Positions 34,028 to 42,764 of a stretch of 64,000 nt of DNA are shown piece by piece. Below the pieces are notes generated by a model. It saw only the letters and a list, made by a program, of their open reading frames with translations, made no database searches and was not told the DNA's origin. The position numbers and the translations under genes are program-made. Within the stretch, counting starts at the first letter, position 1. Each line of letters opens with the position of its first letter. Origin of the DNA: Rhizobium tropici CIAT 899 (GTDB taxonomy: Bacteria > Pseudomonadota > Alphaproteobacteria > Rhizobiales > Rhizobiaceae); the NCBI RefSeq assembly GCF_000330885.1, contig NC_020062.1, positions 380,374 to 444,373 on the forward strand, read 5' to 3'.

Positions 34028-34749
34028 GAAACTCGGCTCTCCAGTCCATGCAGCCAGGCGATCCGGTCGCCAAGGTTCTTGTCGCCGAATGCCAGCGATC
34101 CGAGAACGACCGTCTGCGCGCCCGCCTGGCGCAGAAGCGGCACTGTTTGTTCGCGAATGCCGCCATCGGCGGCGAGTATGATCCGATCTTCGCGGCCTGC
34201 CTTCCTCAGCAGAGAACGCGCTTCGATCAGCCGGTCGCAGGCTTTTTCGGAAAGGCTTTGTCCCTTGACGCCGATCGAGGTTCCGAGCAGCGTCACAAAG
34301 GCGACATGGTTGATGAAGGGCTCGATCACCGATACGGGTGTTTCCAGCCGCAGCACTACGCCGGCTTCGGCACCTAGCTCCTTGGCAAGGGCAATTGCGC
34401 GCAAGCCGGCATCGCCGTTCTCGGCATGGACGCTGATCAAATCCGCGCCCGCTTCTATGAACTGCCCCGTCTGCTCCTCGACGATTTCAGCCTCGACCAT
34501 GAGATGGACGTGGATCGGCTTGGCGGTCGATTTGGCAATGCGTGCAACGAAATCCGGAAAAAACAGGAAGCCCGGCGTAAAGCGTGCATCGGCGACATCG
34601 ATGTGATGCAGGTCGACATAAGGCTCTATGCGCTTGAGATCGGTTTCCATATTGGCAAGATCAGCCGACCAGAGCGAGAATTCGCCGAGAAGCCTGTTGC
34701 GGGGAAGCGCTGCGATGGCCGCCGGGCCGGAAAGGGGTCTGGACGTCAT
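34024..34749 (-). CDS. Ribulose-phosphate 3-epimerase-like (allulose-6-P epimerase type)
   Basis: 241-residue TIM barrel of the ribulose-phosphate epimerase family. The metal-ligand motifs are present: HHIDVADARFTPGF near 46-60, PIHVHLMV, and AADGGI near the C-terminus, matching HxDxMDG, DxHLM and VDGG of the housekeeping enzyme but in divergent form (ADARF rather than MDGHF). The divergence and the operon with a ROK kinase suggest a special sugar phosphate, as for AlsE, rather than pentose phosphate metabolism. It overlaps both neighbours by 4 bases. Confidence 0.85.
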   Translation of the reverse strand: MTSRPLSGPAAIAALPRNRLLGEFSLWSADLANMETDLKRIEPYVDLHHIDVADARFTPGFLFFPDFVARIAKSTAKPIHVHLMVEAEIVEEQTGQFIEAGADLISVHAENGDAGLRAIALAKELGAEAGVVLRLETPVSVIEPFINHVAFVTLLGTSIGVKGQSLSEKACDRLIEARSLLRKAGREDRIILAADGGIREQTVPLLRQAGAQTVVLGSLAFGDKNLGDRIAWLHGLESRVS

Positions 34750-35573
34750 GATGGAACGAAGCTCCGGATTGTTTTGGATGCGAGAAAATGCGCGATGGCA
34801 TCTTGGACCTCGGCAAAATGCCTGTCCTTGTCGATGGCCTTGGCGGTGACTTCGACAAAGCTTGCGCCGGGAATGACGTCGGCGAGCGTCTGCGCGCAGG
34901 AGAGCGGATGGATCGCGTCGTGCCGGTTGCCGATAATGAGTGTAGGCACGGCGAGGGGGGCGGCCGCTGCCTGTGGCACATCCGGTCCATCTGCGGCGAT
35001 GTCAGCCAGAACGGAGGCAAAGGCGAGAGCGTCCGGTCGGTCGAAATAGCCGAGCAGGGAAGAGAAGTTGTCCGGCGCTTCCGTGGCGATCCGTTGCCCG
35101 GTTTCTGAGACGATAAAGCGGCTTCTGGCCTCCTCGATCGGGTACGAGCGGATCAGGGCCGCAACGGCCCGGATCGGCTCGAGATTGTCGGGCGATGCCT
35201 CAAAGGTCCAGGCAGGGCGCACGAGAACGAGGCCGGCGACCCGATGGGCGTGATGATGGGCAAGATGCAGGGCAATGGCCGCGCCCATCGAAATGCCGCC
35301 GACGATGAAGCGGTTAAACCCGTATTCGGTGGCCGCGGCCAGCACGTCCTCGGCAAACATGCGGATCGAAAAGGGCCGCGCATTGCCGAGCGAGGATGCG
35401 CCATGTCCGCGGCATTCCAGCGTCAGTCGGTGAATGCCTGCCGAAGCGGGAACATTCTGTGCCACCTGCGCCTCATCGCCGCCAAGACCATGCTGGAAGA
35501 CGACCGGAGGCCCTTTCCCGCCCTCGTAGACGACAAGTTCCGCATCGTCACGCTTGAGCAATTTCTGTCCCAT
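34746..35573 (-). CDS. Alpha/beta hydrolase, enol-lactonase/esterase-like
   Basis: 275 residues. The oxyanion region is PVVFQHGLGGDEAQ, the nucleophile elbow is VGGISMGAA with Ser95, the acidic residue is in LIIGNRHDAIHPL, and the His is in KDRHFAEV near the C-terminus. It resembles 3-oxoadipate enol-lactonases and related cytoplasmic esterases. In this operon a lactonase step after sugar oxidation by the Gfo/Idh enzyme would be logical (inference). It overlaps the following epimerase gene by 4 bases and the preceding TIM-barrel gene by 1 base. Confidence 0.85.
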   Translation of the reverse strand: MGQKLLKRDDAELVVYEGGKGPPVVFQHGLGGDEAQVAQNVPASAGIHRLTLECRGHGASSLGNARPFSIRMFAEDVLAAATEYGFNRFIVGGISMGAAIALHLAHHHAHRVAGLVLVRPAWTFEASPDNLEPIRAVAALIRSYPIEEARSRFIVSETGQRIATEAPDNFSSLLGYFDRPDALAFASVLADIAADGPDVPQAAAAPLAVPTLIIGNRHDAIHPLSCAQTLADVIPGASFVEVTAKAIDKDRHFAEVQDAIAHFLASKTIRSFVPS

Positions 35574-36391
35574 CAGATCAATGCCTTGAGAAAACCGGCG
35601 ACGCTGGCTGCTTCGGATGCCGGAAGACCATGCGTCACGAGCGGCCCGTCGAAATTCACCGAGCGTAGCCGCGCTATAAAATCGGCAAAATCCACCACGC
35701 CTTGACCGGCGATCGCAAAACGACCGTCGCCGTGGCGATCCTTGGCGTGCGCCAGGGCGATATGACCGGCGGAGATTTCGACTGCCTCTGCGACGATCGC
35801 CCGCGCTTGCGCCCGCGCCGCCTGCTCAAAAAGATTGGCCGGATCAAGCACGATGCGCAGCCGTGCCGATCCCATCTCGTCGATCAGCCGTCGGGCGTCG
35901 CGTGCCGAGGTGACGATATTGGCCTGCTCCGGCTCGATACCGAGATCGACGCCATGCCGCTCCGCCAGCTCCAGGGCCTTCGACATCTCCGCCGCCATGT
36001 CGGCCCAGGCGGAAACATCGCCATTGTCGGGATGATGGGCCCATTGGTCGTTCGGGTCGCGCGTGCCGGTGCAAAGCGTCACTAGCGGAATGGCGAGTGC
36101 TGCCGCCGTTTCAATGATGACGGCGAGCTGGGCGAGGCCTGATCGGCGAACGATAATATCGGGGTGAGCCATGTTGTAGGTGCCCGATAGGGCGACAAGC
36201 GATATGCCCGTCGCCTCGACGGATGCCCGGATCGCAGTGATCGTTTCTTCCGAAACGGAATCGGGCATAGACGGGAGACCGTAGCAAGCGAGATTGAACT
36301 GCGCGCATGCGTAACCGCTATCCCGCACGGCTGAGAGAATGCCGAGGGGCTCCGTTCCGGGGAAGGTCTTGGCGAAGATCCCGATTTGCAT
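35573..36391 (-). CDS. Sugar phosphate isomerase/epimerase, xylose-isomerase-like TIM barrel
   Basis: 272 residues of the AP-endonuclease-2/xylose-isomerase-like TIM-barrel superfamily. Landmarks are the first strand MQIGIFAKTFPG, GISLVALSGTYNMAHPD (strand 3, with the His), LVTLCTGTRDPND, the metal Glu in VDLGIEPEQANIV, RIVLDPANLFE with the Asp ligand, and HIALAHAKDRHGDG with a ligand His. It may isomerise, epimerise or dehydrate an oxidised sugar. A second member of the same superfamily lies at 37479-38297. It overlaps both neighbouring genes by one base. Confidence 0.85.
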   Translation of the reverse strand: MQIGIFAKTFPGTEPLGILSAVRDSGYACAQFNLACYGLPSMPDSVSEETITAIRASVEATGISLVALSGTYNMAHPDIIVRRSGLAQLAVIIETAAALAIPLVTLCTGTRDPNDQWAHHPDNGDVSAWADMAAEMSKALELAERHGVDLGIEPEQANIVTSARDARRLIDEMGSARLRIVLDPANLFEQAARAQARAIVAEAVEISAGHIALAHAKDRHGDGRFAIAGQGVVDFADFIARLRSVNFDGPLVTHGLPASEAASVAGFLKALI

Positions 36392-37467
36392 CAGACCGCC
36401 CCCGAAACCGATGCGAGTTCGACGCGCTCGCTTCGCTCCACCGATCGGGCGATCGCCACCATCGCGCGGATGGAGGCTAGGCCGTCCTCGACATCGGCGC
36501 CGCGCATCGGCGCGCCGTTCAGCGCGGTATCGGCGAGCCCCTCCAACTGCCGGCGGAAGAAATGGCCATCCGCACCGAGCGGCTTCCGGCTTGTCGCATC
36601 CTTCTCGTGGAAGATTTCCACTTCGCTCGAGCGGAAATACCAGGGATTGAAGGTCTTTGCGAGAACAGAGCCATTCTCGCCATAAAGCTGGAAGCCCTCA
36701 TGCCAATCCATGCGCACGGCAACCGTCAGGTCCAGATGGCCGAGGGCGCCGTTGGCAAACTCGGTCTCCACGAACCAGCAATAGGCACCGGCACGTTCCA
36801 GCAGCCGGGCGCGAACGGCAACGATCTCTCCGCAGAAGAAGCGTGCGGTATCGACCAGATGCGAGCCGTGCGCCAGCATGAAATATTGCCGGAGATCGGC
36901 CTTGGGATTGCCTGATGGTTTGCGCGCAAGCTTGCTGGTGACGGGCAGGGGCTGGACCGCATTGGTATTGGTATAGCGGTGAGTGGAATCGCAATACCAG
37001 GCCTTCATCGCAAAGATCTGGCCTATGTCATCGCGCACGAAATCGCGCGCTGCCTCAAGAGCCGGATCGAAGCGTTTCATGTGCCCGACCTGCAGGATCT
37101 TTCCGGATCGGCGCACGGCCTCGGCAAGCTGCTGCCCTTCCTCGACCGACACGCCGATCGGCTTTTCGCAGAGCACATGCTTTCCGGCTTCCAGCGCCTT
37201 GATCGACATCGGCACGTGATAGGCGTCGGACGTCGCGACGATTACGGCCTCCAGCTCGGGATCGGCCAGCATGGCGTCATAATCGCCGTACATCTTCTGC
37301 GGTTCGTAGGTCGCGCCCATACGGGCCAGAAGATCGGGGGCCGCGTCGCAGATCGCATAGAGATCGGCATTCCTCGCCTTGACGCAGGATTCCAGATGCG
37401 CGAACTGCGCGATCGGCCCACAGCCGAGGACTCCCACGCGAAGACGGCGACTTTCCTTTTCGATCAT
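36391..37467 (-). CDS. Gfo/Idh/MocA-family NAD(P)-dependent sugar oxidoreductase
   Basis: 358 residues. The N-terminal Rossmann fold begins LRVGVLGCGPIAQFAHLESC, with the nicotinamide-contacting CEKPIG motif near 100. The C-terminal alpha/beta domain has the catalytic region RQYFMLAHGSHLVDTARFFCG, where the conserved His(Asp) residues of the family sit. Family members oxidise sugar or inositol hydroxyls, often at C3 of a glycoside. It lies between the two TIM-barrel genes, so oxidation followed by isomerisation or elimination is plausible (inference). The substrate is not known. Confidence 0.88.
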   Translation of the reverse strand: MIEKESRRLRVGVLGCGPIAQFAHLESCVKARNADLYAICDAAPDLLARMGATYEPQKMYGDYDAMLADPELEAVIVATSDAYHVPMSIKALEAGKHVLCEKPIGVSVEEGQQLAEAVRRSGKILQVGHMKRFDPALEAARDFVRDDIGQIFAMKAWYCDSTHRYTNTNAVQPLPVTSKLARKPSGNPKADLRQYFMLAHGSHLVDTARFFCGEIVAVRARLLERAGAYCWFVETEFANGALGHLDLTVAVRMDWHEGFQLYGENGSVLAKTFNPWYFRSSEVEIFHEKDATSRKPLGADGHFFRRQLEGLADTALNGAPMRGADVEDGLASIRAMVAIARSVERSERVELASVSGAV

Positions 37468-37478
37468 GGTTCTCTTCC

Positions 37479-38297
37479 TTATGCACCATAGCCGCGCATG
37501 GTTTGGCGATTGGCTTTGACCGCGGCGGCAGGGTCGGCGCCGGCCGTCTCAGATTCCTCTTCCAGCACTAGCCAGCCATTGAAATGGGGAGCGACGGAGA
37601 CGAGGTCGATCACGGCCGGCGTATCGAGAACGCCCTTGCCGAGCATCGCCCATCGGCCCTGCGCATCGACATCTTTCAGATGCAGGTAGCGGATACGGTC
37701 CTGATAGGTGCGCATCGTGTCAAGCATGTCGGCATGCCCCCGCAGGATATGGCCGGTATCCGGCACCCAACCAACCAGGTTTGGGTCGAGCAAAGCGAAG
37801 ATGCGGTCGTAATCGGCGCGGTCGAATAATAGCGTATTGTGATGCGAACTCGGATGCACGGCGATCTGGACACCGGCGGCCTTGCCCAGCTCTCCGGCGC
37901 GATTGTAGAACTCGCCGGCAATGGCGAACTTGTCGTCTCGCGGGCCTTCGGAAACGACGGTTGCCGAGCCGATGGAAACGAGTGCGCCCGGAAAATGCGC
38001 GGCATAATCGATCCAGCGCTTTGCGGTCGCAAGATCGTCTCTCATTGCGTCGGCCACCGTAAAGCCGCTTTTGGAGCCGAAGGCGAATGAGACGAGCGTC
38101 AGGCCGCGATCCCTCAATGCATTCGCGAAGGCCTGCGGGTATTCGGCATAGCGGCCGATCATCGTGTCGGTAATTTCGATGCCGGAGTAACCGCCTGCGG
38201 AAATCGCCGACAGCAGATCGTCTGCCGTTCCCGTCCAGGCATTGCCGAGCATTTCCCATGTGAACGTCTGGCAGCCGACTTTTATGTCCTTGCGCAT
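37479..38297 (-). CDS. Sugar phosphate isomerase/epimerase, TIM barrel (IolE/LgdB-like superfamily)
   Basis: 272 residues of the same superfamily as the 35573 gene but not a close duplicate. It begins KVGCQTFTWEML, continues GYSGIEITDTMIGRYAEYP, AVHPSSHHNTLLF and WVPDTGHILRGHAD, RIRYLHLKDVD, and ends with WLVLEEESETAGADP; the metal-ligand Glu, Asp, His and Glu of the superfamily can be placed in these. The ATG at 38297 is preferred to longer frames (open to 38672) because it follows the permease stop by 5 bases. The group includes inosose dehydratases and 3-keto-glycoside eliminases, so a role downstream of a Gfo/Idh dehydrogenase is plausible. Confidence 0.87.
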   Translation of the reverse strand: MRKDIKVGCQTFTWEMLGNAWTGTADDLLSAISAGGYSGIEITDTMIGRYAEYPQAFANALRDRGLTLVSFAFGSKSGFTVADAMRDDLATAKRWIDYAAHFPGALVSIGSATVVSEGPRDDKFAIAGEFYNRAGELGKAAGVQIAVHPSSHHNTLLFDRADYDRIFALLDPNLVGWVPDTGHILRGHADMLDTMRTYQDRIRYLHLKDVDAQGRWAMLGKGVLDTPAVIDLVSVAPHFNGWLVLEEESETAGADPAAAVKANRQTMRGYGA

Positions 38298-38302
38298 TCC
38301 CG

Positions 38303-39139
38303 CTATTCCTTGATTCCGCCTTGGGTCAGGCCTTCGATGATGTGTCGTTGGAAGAAGAGCACCAAAATGATGAGCGGTACGGTGACGACAGCCGATGCGG
38401 CGGCGATGTCTCCCCAGGGCACATAATATTGGTTGGTGAAATTGGCGATGCCGACCGGGATCGTCTGGCTGTCGCTGTCCGAAGTGAAGGCCAGCGCGAA
38501 CAGGAATTCGTTCCAGGCGGTGATGAAGGCAAGCAAGCCGGTCGTGACCAGGCTCGGCAATGACATCGGCAGGATGATATGCCAAAGCAGGCCGACAGGG
38601 CCGACGCCGTCTATGCGGGCCGCCTCGTCGATTTCGCGCGGAAGCGTCTCGAAGTAGCCGAACAGCACCCAAGTCACCAGCGGCAATCCCAGCGCAAGAT
38701 AGGTGATGATCAGCGCCGTATAGGTGTCGAGCAGTCCGAGATCGGAGGCGATGAGATAGAGGGGACCTACGAGCGCGATCTGCGGAAACATCGATACCGA
38801 AAGGATGACCGTCAGGATGCCGAAGCGTCCCTTCACATCGAGGCGCGATAGCGAAAAGGCAGCGAGCGAACCGACAATCAAGCAGAGAGCGGTGGTCGCA
38901 AGGGAAACGACGAGCGAATTCAGCACATAGTGATGCAGGCCTTTTTCGACGAAGGCGTTGTAGTAATGCTCCAGCGTGAACGGGTTCGGTATGAGTGAGG
39001 GCGTTCCCTCGGTCAGGGCCTTGTCGAGCTGGAGCGATGTCGAAAATTGCCAGATGAACGGGCCGGCGGACCAGATGAGGATGAACAGGGCGCCGAGATA
39101 GATGAGAATGTTCTGGAAGACTGAGCGCTCTCCGTTCAC
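38303..39139 (-). CDS. CUT1 sugar ABC transporter permease (MalG-type)
   Basis: 278 residues, six membrane helices, with the coupling loop EAARIDGVGPVGLLWHIILP and the terminal QRHIIEGLTQGGIKE typical of this subunit. The GTG at 39139 is chosen as start because of the strong AGGAGGACGAC just before it and because it overlaps the preceding permease stop (GTGA). It forms the inner-membrane channel with the 39136-40068 product. No ATPase gene is in this operon. Confidence 0.92.
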   Translation of the reverse strand: MNGERSVFQNILIYLGALFILIWSAGPFIWQFSTSLQLDKALTEGTPSLIPNPFTLEHYYNAFVEKGLHHYVLNSLVVSLATTALCLIVGSLAAFSLSRLDVKGRFGILTVILSVSMFPQIALVGPLYLIASDLGLLDTYTALIITYLALGLPLVTWVLFGYFETLPREIDEAARIDGVGPVGLLWHIILPMSLPSLVTTGLLAFITAWNEFLFALAFTSDSDSQTIPVGIANFTNQYYVPWGDIAAASAVVTVPLIILVLFFQRHIIEGLTQGGIKE

Positions 39140-40068
39140 GTCGTCCTCCTGATCTGGCGCACGAGGAAGACGCAGAAGCCGATGGCGATCAGCCCCTCGG
39201 TGATGAACATGGCGGTCGATACCGCCGAGCCATAGCCGAACTGAAGCGTCGAAAAGAGCACCTTGTAGGACAGCGTCGAAAGGGTCTCGGTGGAATCTGC
39301 CGGACCGCCACCCGTCAGAACATAGACGAGATCGAAGACGCGGAACGCATCGAGCGCGCGGAAGAGGCCGGCGATCAGCAGCGTCGGCATCAGGAGCGGC
39401 AGTCGGACATGCCAGAAGATCGTCCAGGCTCCGGCACCATCGATGCGTGCCGCTTCGATCAGCGATTTCGGAACGGTCTGCAGCCCCGTCAGCAACAGAA
39501 GCGCCATGAATGGCGTGGTCTTCCACACATCGGCGAGGATGATCGTCGTCAGCGCCGTATCGGGCGAGCCGTACCAGTTGACGTTCTGGTCAATCAGACC
39601 CGTATGCAGAAGGATGAAATTGATGATGCCGTGTTGGCCGTCGAAGAGCCAGCCGAACATTTTCGAGGTTACCACAGTCGGCATGGCCCAGGGCACGAGC
39701 ATGGCGGCGCGGACCATGCCCCGGCCGGCGAAGGTCTCGCAAAGGATCAGCGCCATCGCCAGGCCGATGAAGGTCTCGAGCAACGTCGAGATCAGCGTGA
39801 ACCAAATCGTGTGCCACCAGGCATTCCAGAACGGCGGATCGGCCAGCAGCTGCACATAATTGGCGATGCCGATGAAATCATTGTCCTGGGTGATCAGCGA
39901 GCGGTTGGTGAAGGACAGATAGACGCCGTTGACGATCGGGTAGAAGGATACCGATGCCAGCGAAAGAAATGCCGGTAGCAGCAAAAGCCAGGGCCAGAGG
40001 GCGCTTGACAGCGCCCTCGATTTGTCTGGGGTTTGCCCGGAAACGGCAGCCGTCATCGTTACCGCCAT
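39136..40068 (-). CDS. CUT1 sugar ABC transporter permease (MalF-type)
   Basis: 310 residues with six membrane helices, the first in LWPWLLLLPAFLSLASVSFY. The EAA loop is LIEAARIDGAGAWTIFWHVRLP. The stop overlaps the next permease by 4 bases, and the start is 1 base after the binding-protein stop, so the three transport genes are tightly coupled. Substrate unknown; it should be the compound processed by the downstream oxidoreductase and TIM-barrel enzymes. Confidence 0.92.
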   Translation of the reverse strand: MAVTMTAAVSGQTPDKSRALSSALWPWLLLLPAFLSLASVSFYPIVNGVYLSFTNRSLITQDNDFIGIANYVQLLADPPFWNAWWHTIWFTLISTLLETFIGLAMALILCETFAGRGMVRAAMLVPWAMPTVVTSKMFGWLFDGQHGIINFILLHTGLIDQNVNWYGSPDTALTTIILADVWKTTPFMALLLLTGLQTVPKSLIEAARIDGAGAWTIFWHVRLPLLMPTLLIAGLFRALDAFRVFDLVYVLTGGGPADSTETLSTLSYKVLFSTLQFGYGSAVSTAMFITEGLIAIGFCVFLVRQIRRTT

Positions 40069-40069
40069 A

Positions 40070-41416
40070 TCAGCCGACGATCTTGTTGATCTGGGTCGCG
40101 GCTGCCTGCAGCTCCGCCTTGACGTTGCCGCTGACCAGGGCCTTGGAGATGCTGGACTGCAATGCCAGTGTCACTTTGGCATATTGCGGCGTGATCGGCC
40201 GCGGCGTGGCGCCGGTGAATACGTTCTGGAGACTCGCCATGAACGGCTGCTCGGCCTTCAGCTTTGCATCCTGGAAGATGGCGGGCCGCGAAGGCGCGAG
40301 ACCGAAATTAAGGGCAAGCCGGGTCTGGGTTTCCGGCGAAGACATCCAGGTCAGGAATTCGATTGCAGCTTCCCGCTTCTTGGAGTTGGCATTGACGCCC
40401 AACTGGTAGCCTCCAAGGCAGGCCGAGCTCTTGCCGCCGGCAAAATGCGGCAGCGGCGCGACGGCGACCTTGTCGACGACATGCGAGGCTTTCGGGTCCT
40501 GCGCAATCGGATAGACATAGGACCAGTTGCGCATGAACATCGCCTCACCCGAGGTGAATGGTTGGCGAGATGGCTCCTCGTCCCAAGAGAGCACGTTCTG
40601 AGGGCTGATCTTCGTCTTGTTGATGGTGTCGTATAGGAACTGGATCGCGGCAACGGCGGCATCATCGCCGATGACGGAGGATTTTCCGTCGGCGGAAAGG
40701 ATGGAGCCGCCATTGGATGCAATGATTTCCACGGCGTCACAGACCAGAACCTCGGCCTGCTTGCCCTGCCAGAGATAACCGAATTTGGCGTCGCCGGCCT
40801 TCTGCGCCTCTGCCGCCATTGTCGCCATGTCGGCCCAGGTCTCCGGCACCTTGCCGCCATGCTTTTCCACCAGATCCTTGCGGTAGTAGAACATGCCGGA
40901 ATCGACGAACCACGGCAGGGCTGTCAGCTTGTCGCCATAGGTGCAGGCCGCCACCGTGCCGGGGAAATAATCGGTGCGCTTGTCCTTCGGGAAATATTCG
41001 TCGAGCGGCAGCGCCCAGCCGGCAGAGGCAAAGCCGGCGATCCAGATGACATCCTGGCTGAAGACGTCGGGCGTTCCGTTGCGGCGGGCGAGTTGCTGAA
41101 CGAGGCCCTGATAGACTTCAGTCGATGAACTCGGCGGCGGCAGCTCGATGAACTTGACGGTGATGCGGCTTTGCGACTCGTTGAACGCTTTGACGAGATC
41201 GCCGAGCCCTTCCTTGCCGAAGAAGCTGGCACTGGCAAAGCTGATTTCCGTCCGATCCGCAGCGCGTGCCGGGCGGATGCCGAGGCCCGAGGCAACACCA
41301 AGCGTTGCCGTGCCGATGGCGGCGCCAGCAGCACCCAGCAGCAATTGACGACGATCAAGCATTATCGATTGTCCGGCTCTCGTGGGGTGAGCCGGCGTCT
41401 TCTTGATATCTGTCAT
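40070..41416 (-). CDS. CUT1 sugar ABC transporter, periplasmic binding protein
   Basis: 448 residues of the family-1 solute-binding fold. A long signal region contains an RR motif (MLDRRQLLLGAAGAAIG) compatible with Tat export and ends near ARAAD; the mature part begins RTEISFASASFFGKEG. Landmarks are PDVFSQDVIWIAGFASAGW, ALPWFVDSGMFYYRKDLV and GGYQLGVNANSKKREAAIEF. The ATG at 41416 has a strong GGGAGGGAA ribosome site. It heads the nine-gene operon running to 33056, with a Gfo/Idh gene divergent from it. The ligand is probably a glycoside or unusual sugar. Confidence 0.92.
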   Translation of the reverse strand: MTDIKKTPAHPTRAGQSIMLDRRQLLLGAAGAAIGTATLGVASGLGIRPARAADRTEISFASASFFGKEGLGDLVKAFNESQSRITVKFIELPPPSSSTEVYQGLVQQLARRNGTPDVFSQDVIWIAGFASAGWALPLDEYFPKDKRTDYFPGTVAACTYGDKLTALPWFVDSGMFYYRKDLVEKHGGKVPETWADMATMAAEAQKAGDAKFGYLWQGKQAEVLVCDAVEIIASNGGSILSADGKSSVIGDDAAVAAIQFLYDTINKTKISPQNVLSWDEEPSRQPFTSGEAMFMRNWSYVYPIAQDPKASHVVDKVAVAPLPHFAGGKSSACLGGYQLGVNANSKKREAAIEFLTWMSSPETQTRLALNFGLAPSRPAIFQDAKLKAEQPFMASLQNVFTGATPRPITPQYAKVTLALQSSISKALVSGNVKAELQAAATQINKIVG

Positions 41417-41485
41417 GTTTCCCTCCCAGGAAGACCGGCGACCTCCAAACCTCCGCGCCAGTATTCGCATATGTTTTATAAAAAT

Positions 41486-41499
41486 TTGTCGCGCGTCAA
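41486..41499. promoter_or_regulatory. Candidate LacI-type operator in the divergent promoter
   Basis: TTGTCGCGCGTCAA is a pseudo-palindrome with a CG centre and TTG/CAA ends, flanked by AAA and AAA tracts, the form LacI/PurR-family proteins prefer. A palindrome TTTTATAAAA lies 3 bases away at 41474-41483. A related core (ACGCGCG followed by AAATTTT) occurs at 44892-44903 before the local LacI-type gene. It sits between the binding-protein operon and the divergent Gfo/Idh gene, so it could control both. Binding is inferred. Confidence 0.45.
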
Positions 41500-41592
41500 G
41501 AAATAAGATGCTTTAAATCAATTCGGGGAGTCGTCGTTCGGATGTGCCCAAGCGCGGCGAACAGATGTGGTGGATAGGGAGGAATGGGTAAT

Positions 41593-42741
41593 ATGGCTGG
41601 GAATTCAAAAGCTAAACTCGGCATCGGCGTTATCGGCTGCGGTAACATCTCGATGACGTATCTGCGCAATGCGGCGCTGTTTGCCGGCGTCGAATTGCGG
41701 GCTTGCGCCGATATATCTGCCGATACCGCCGCGTTGCGTGCCCGCGAATATGGCATTCGTGCCTTGAGCGTCGACCAATTGCTGGCCGATCCCGAGGTCG
41801 ACCTCGTGCTCAACCTTACCGTTCCCGCCGTCCATTTCGACGTGACGATGTCGGCCTTGTCGGCCGGCAAGCATGTCTTCACGGAAAAGCCGCTGGCAAC
41901 ATCGGCAGCCGATGGCCGCATTCTTGTGGCGGAGGCGAAGCGGCGCGGGTTGCGGCTGGGATCGGCGCCCGATACGTTCCTCGGCGCGGCCGGTCGTCGG
42001 GCGCGGCGCCTGATGGATGAGGGCGCGATCGGCCGCCCGGTCAGCGGCACTGCCTTCATGATGGGGCGCGGCATGGAGCACTGGCACCCCAATCCGCAAT
42101 TCTATTACCAGCCGGGCGGCGGCCCAGTCTTCGACATGGGCCCTTATTATCTGACGATGATGGTGAACCTGCTCGGGCCGGTCGTGCGGGTCATGGCAAT
42201 GGCGACGAAGGGCCAGGAAGAGCGCCTGATCACCGCCGACGGCCCATTTAAGAACACACGCTTCAAGGTCGGCACGCCCACAAACATCCTGTCGCTTCTG
42301 GAATTCCAATCCGGCGCGACGGTGAATTTCGGTGCCTCCTGGGACGTCTTTCGTCACTCCAATCATCCAATCGAGCTTCACGGCACCGAAGGTTCGCTGC
42401 GTTTGCCCGACCCGGACACGTTCGGCGGAACGGTGTCACTGTCCGAGCATGGCGCGGATTGGCGTGGTTTCGAAAGCGACGGCGAGCTTTACGGCGCGAG
42501 GAACTGGCCATTCAATGCACCGGATCGGGCTAATTACCGCATGCTCGGTGTCGCCGACCTTGCACGAGGGCTCGAGGAGGGCAGGCCATCCCGCGCATCG
42601 GGAGAACTGGCCCTTCATGTCCTTGAGATCATGGAGGCCATTCTCCAGTCGGGGGAAAGCCGGCAGTCGGTCAGCATCGACACGCAATTCACGCCGCCCT
42701 CGCGTCTTGACGAAGACGAAGCACGCAGTTTTCTCGCCTGA
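41593..42741 (+). CDS. Gfo/Idh/MocA-family oxidoreductase
   Basis: 382 residues. The Rossmann domain opens KLGIGVIGCGNISMTYLRNA, with TEKPLA near 98-103. The C-terminal catalytic region includes GGGPVFDMGPYYLTMMVNLL. The ATG at 41593 is chosen because GGGAGGA lies 9 bases before it; an in-frame ATG at 41584 directly abuts that ribosome site. It is divergent from the large sugar operon and followed by an esterase gene 23 bases on. It is a second, distinct member of the family in the locus and may act on another hydroxyl or on the product of the first. Confidence 0.88.
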   Translation: MAGNSKAKLGIGVIGCGNISMTYLRNAALFAGVELRACADISADTAALRAREYGIRALSVDQLLADPEVDLVLNLTVPAVHFDVTMSALSAGKHVFTEKPLATSAADGRILVAEAKRRGLRLGSAPDTFLGAAGRRARRLMDEGAIGRPVSGTAFMMGRGMEHWHPNPQFYYQPGGGPVFDMGPYYLTMMVNLLGPVVRVMAMATKGQEERLITADGPFKNTRFKVGTPTNILSLLEFQSGATVNFGASWDVFRHSNHPIELHGTEGSLRLPDPDTFGGTVSLSEHGADWRGFESDGELYGARNWPFNAPDRANYRMLGVADLARGLEEGRPSRASGELALHVLEIMEAILQSGESRQSVSIDTQFTPPSRLDEDEARSFLA

Positions 42742-42764
42742 TCGCTGCAGAGGAGGGATAATCA

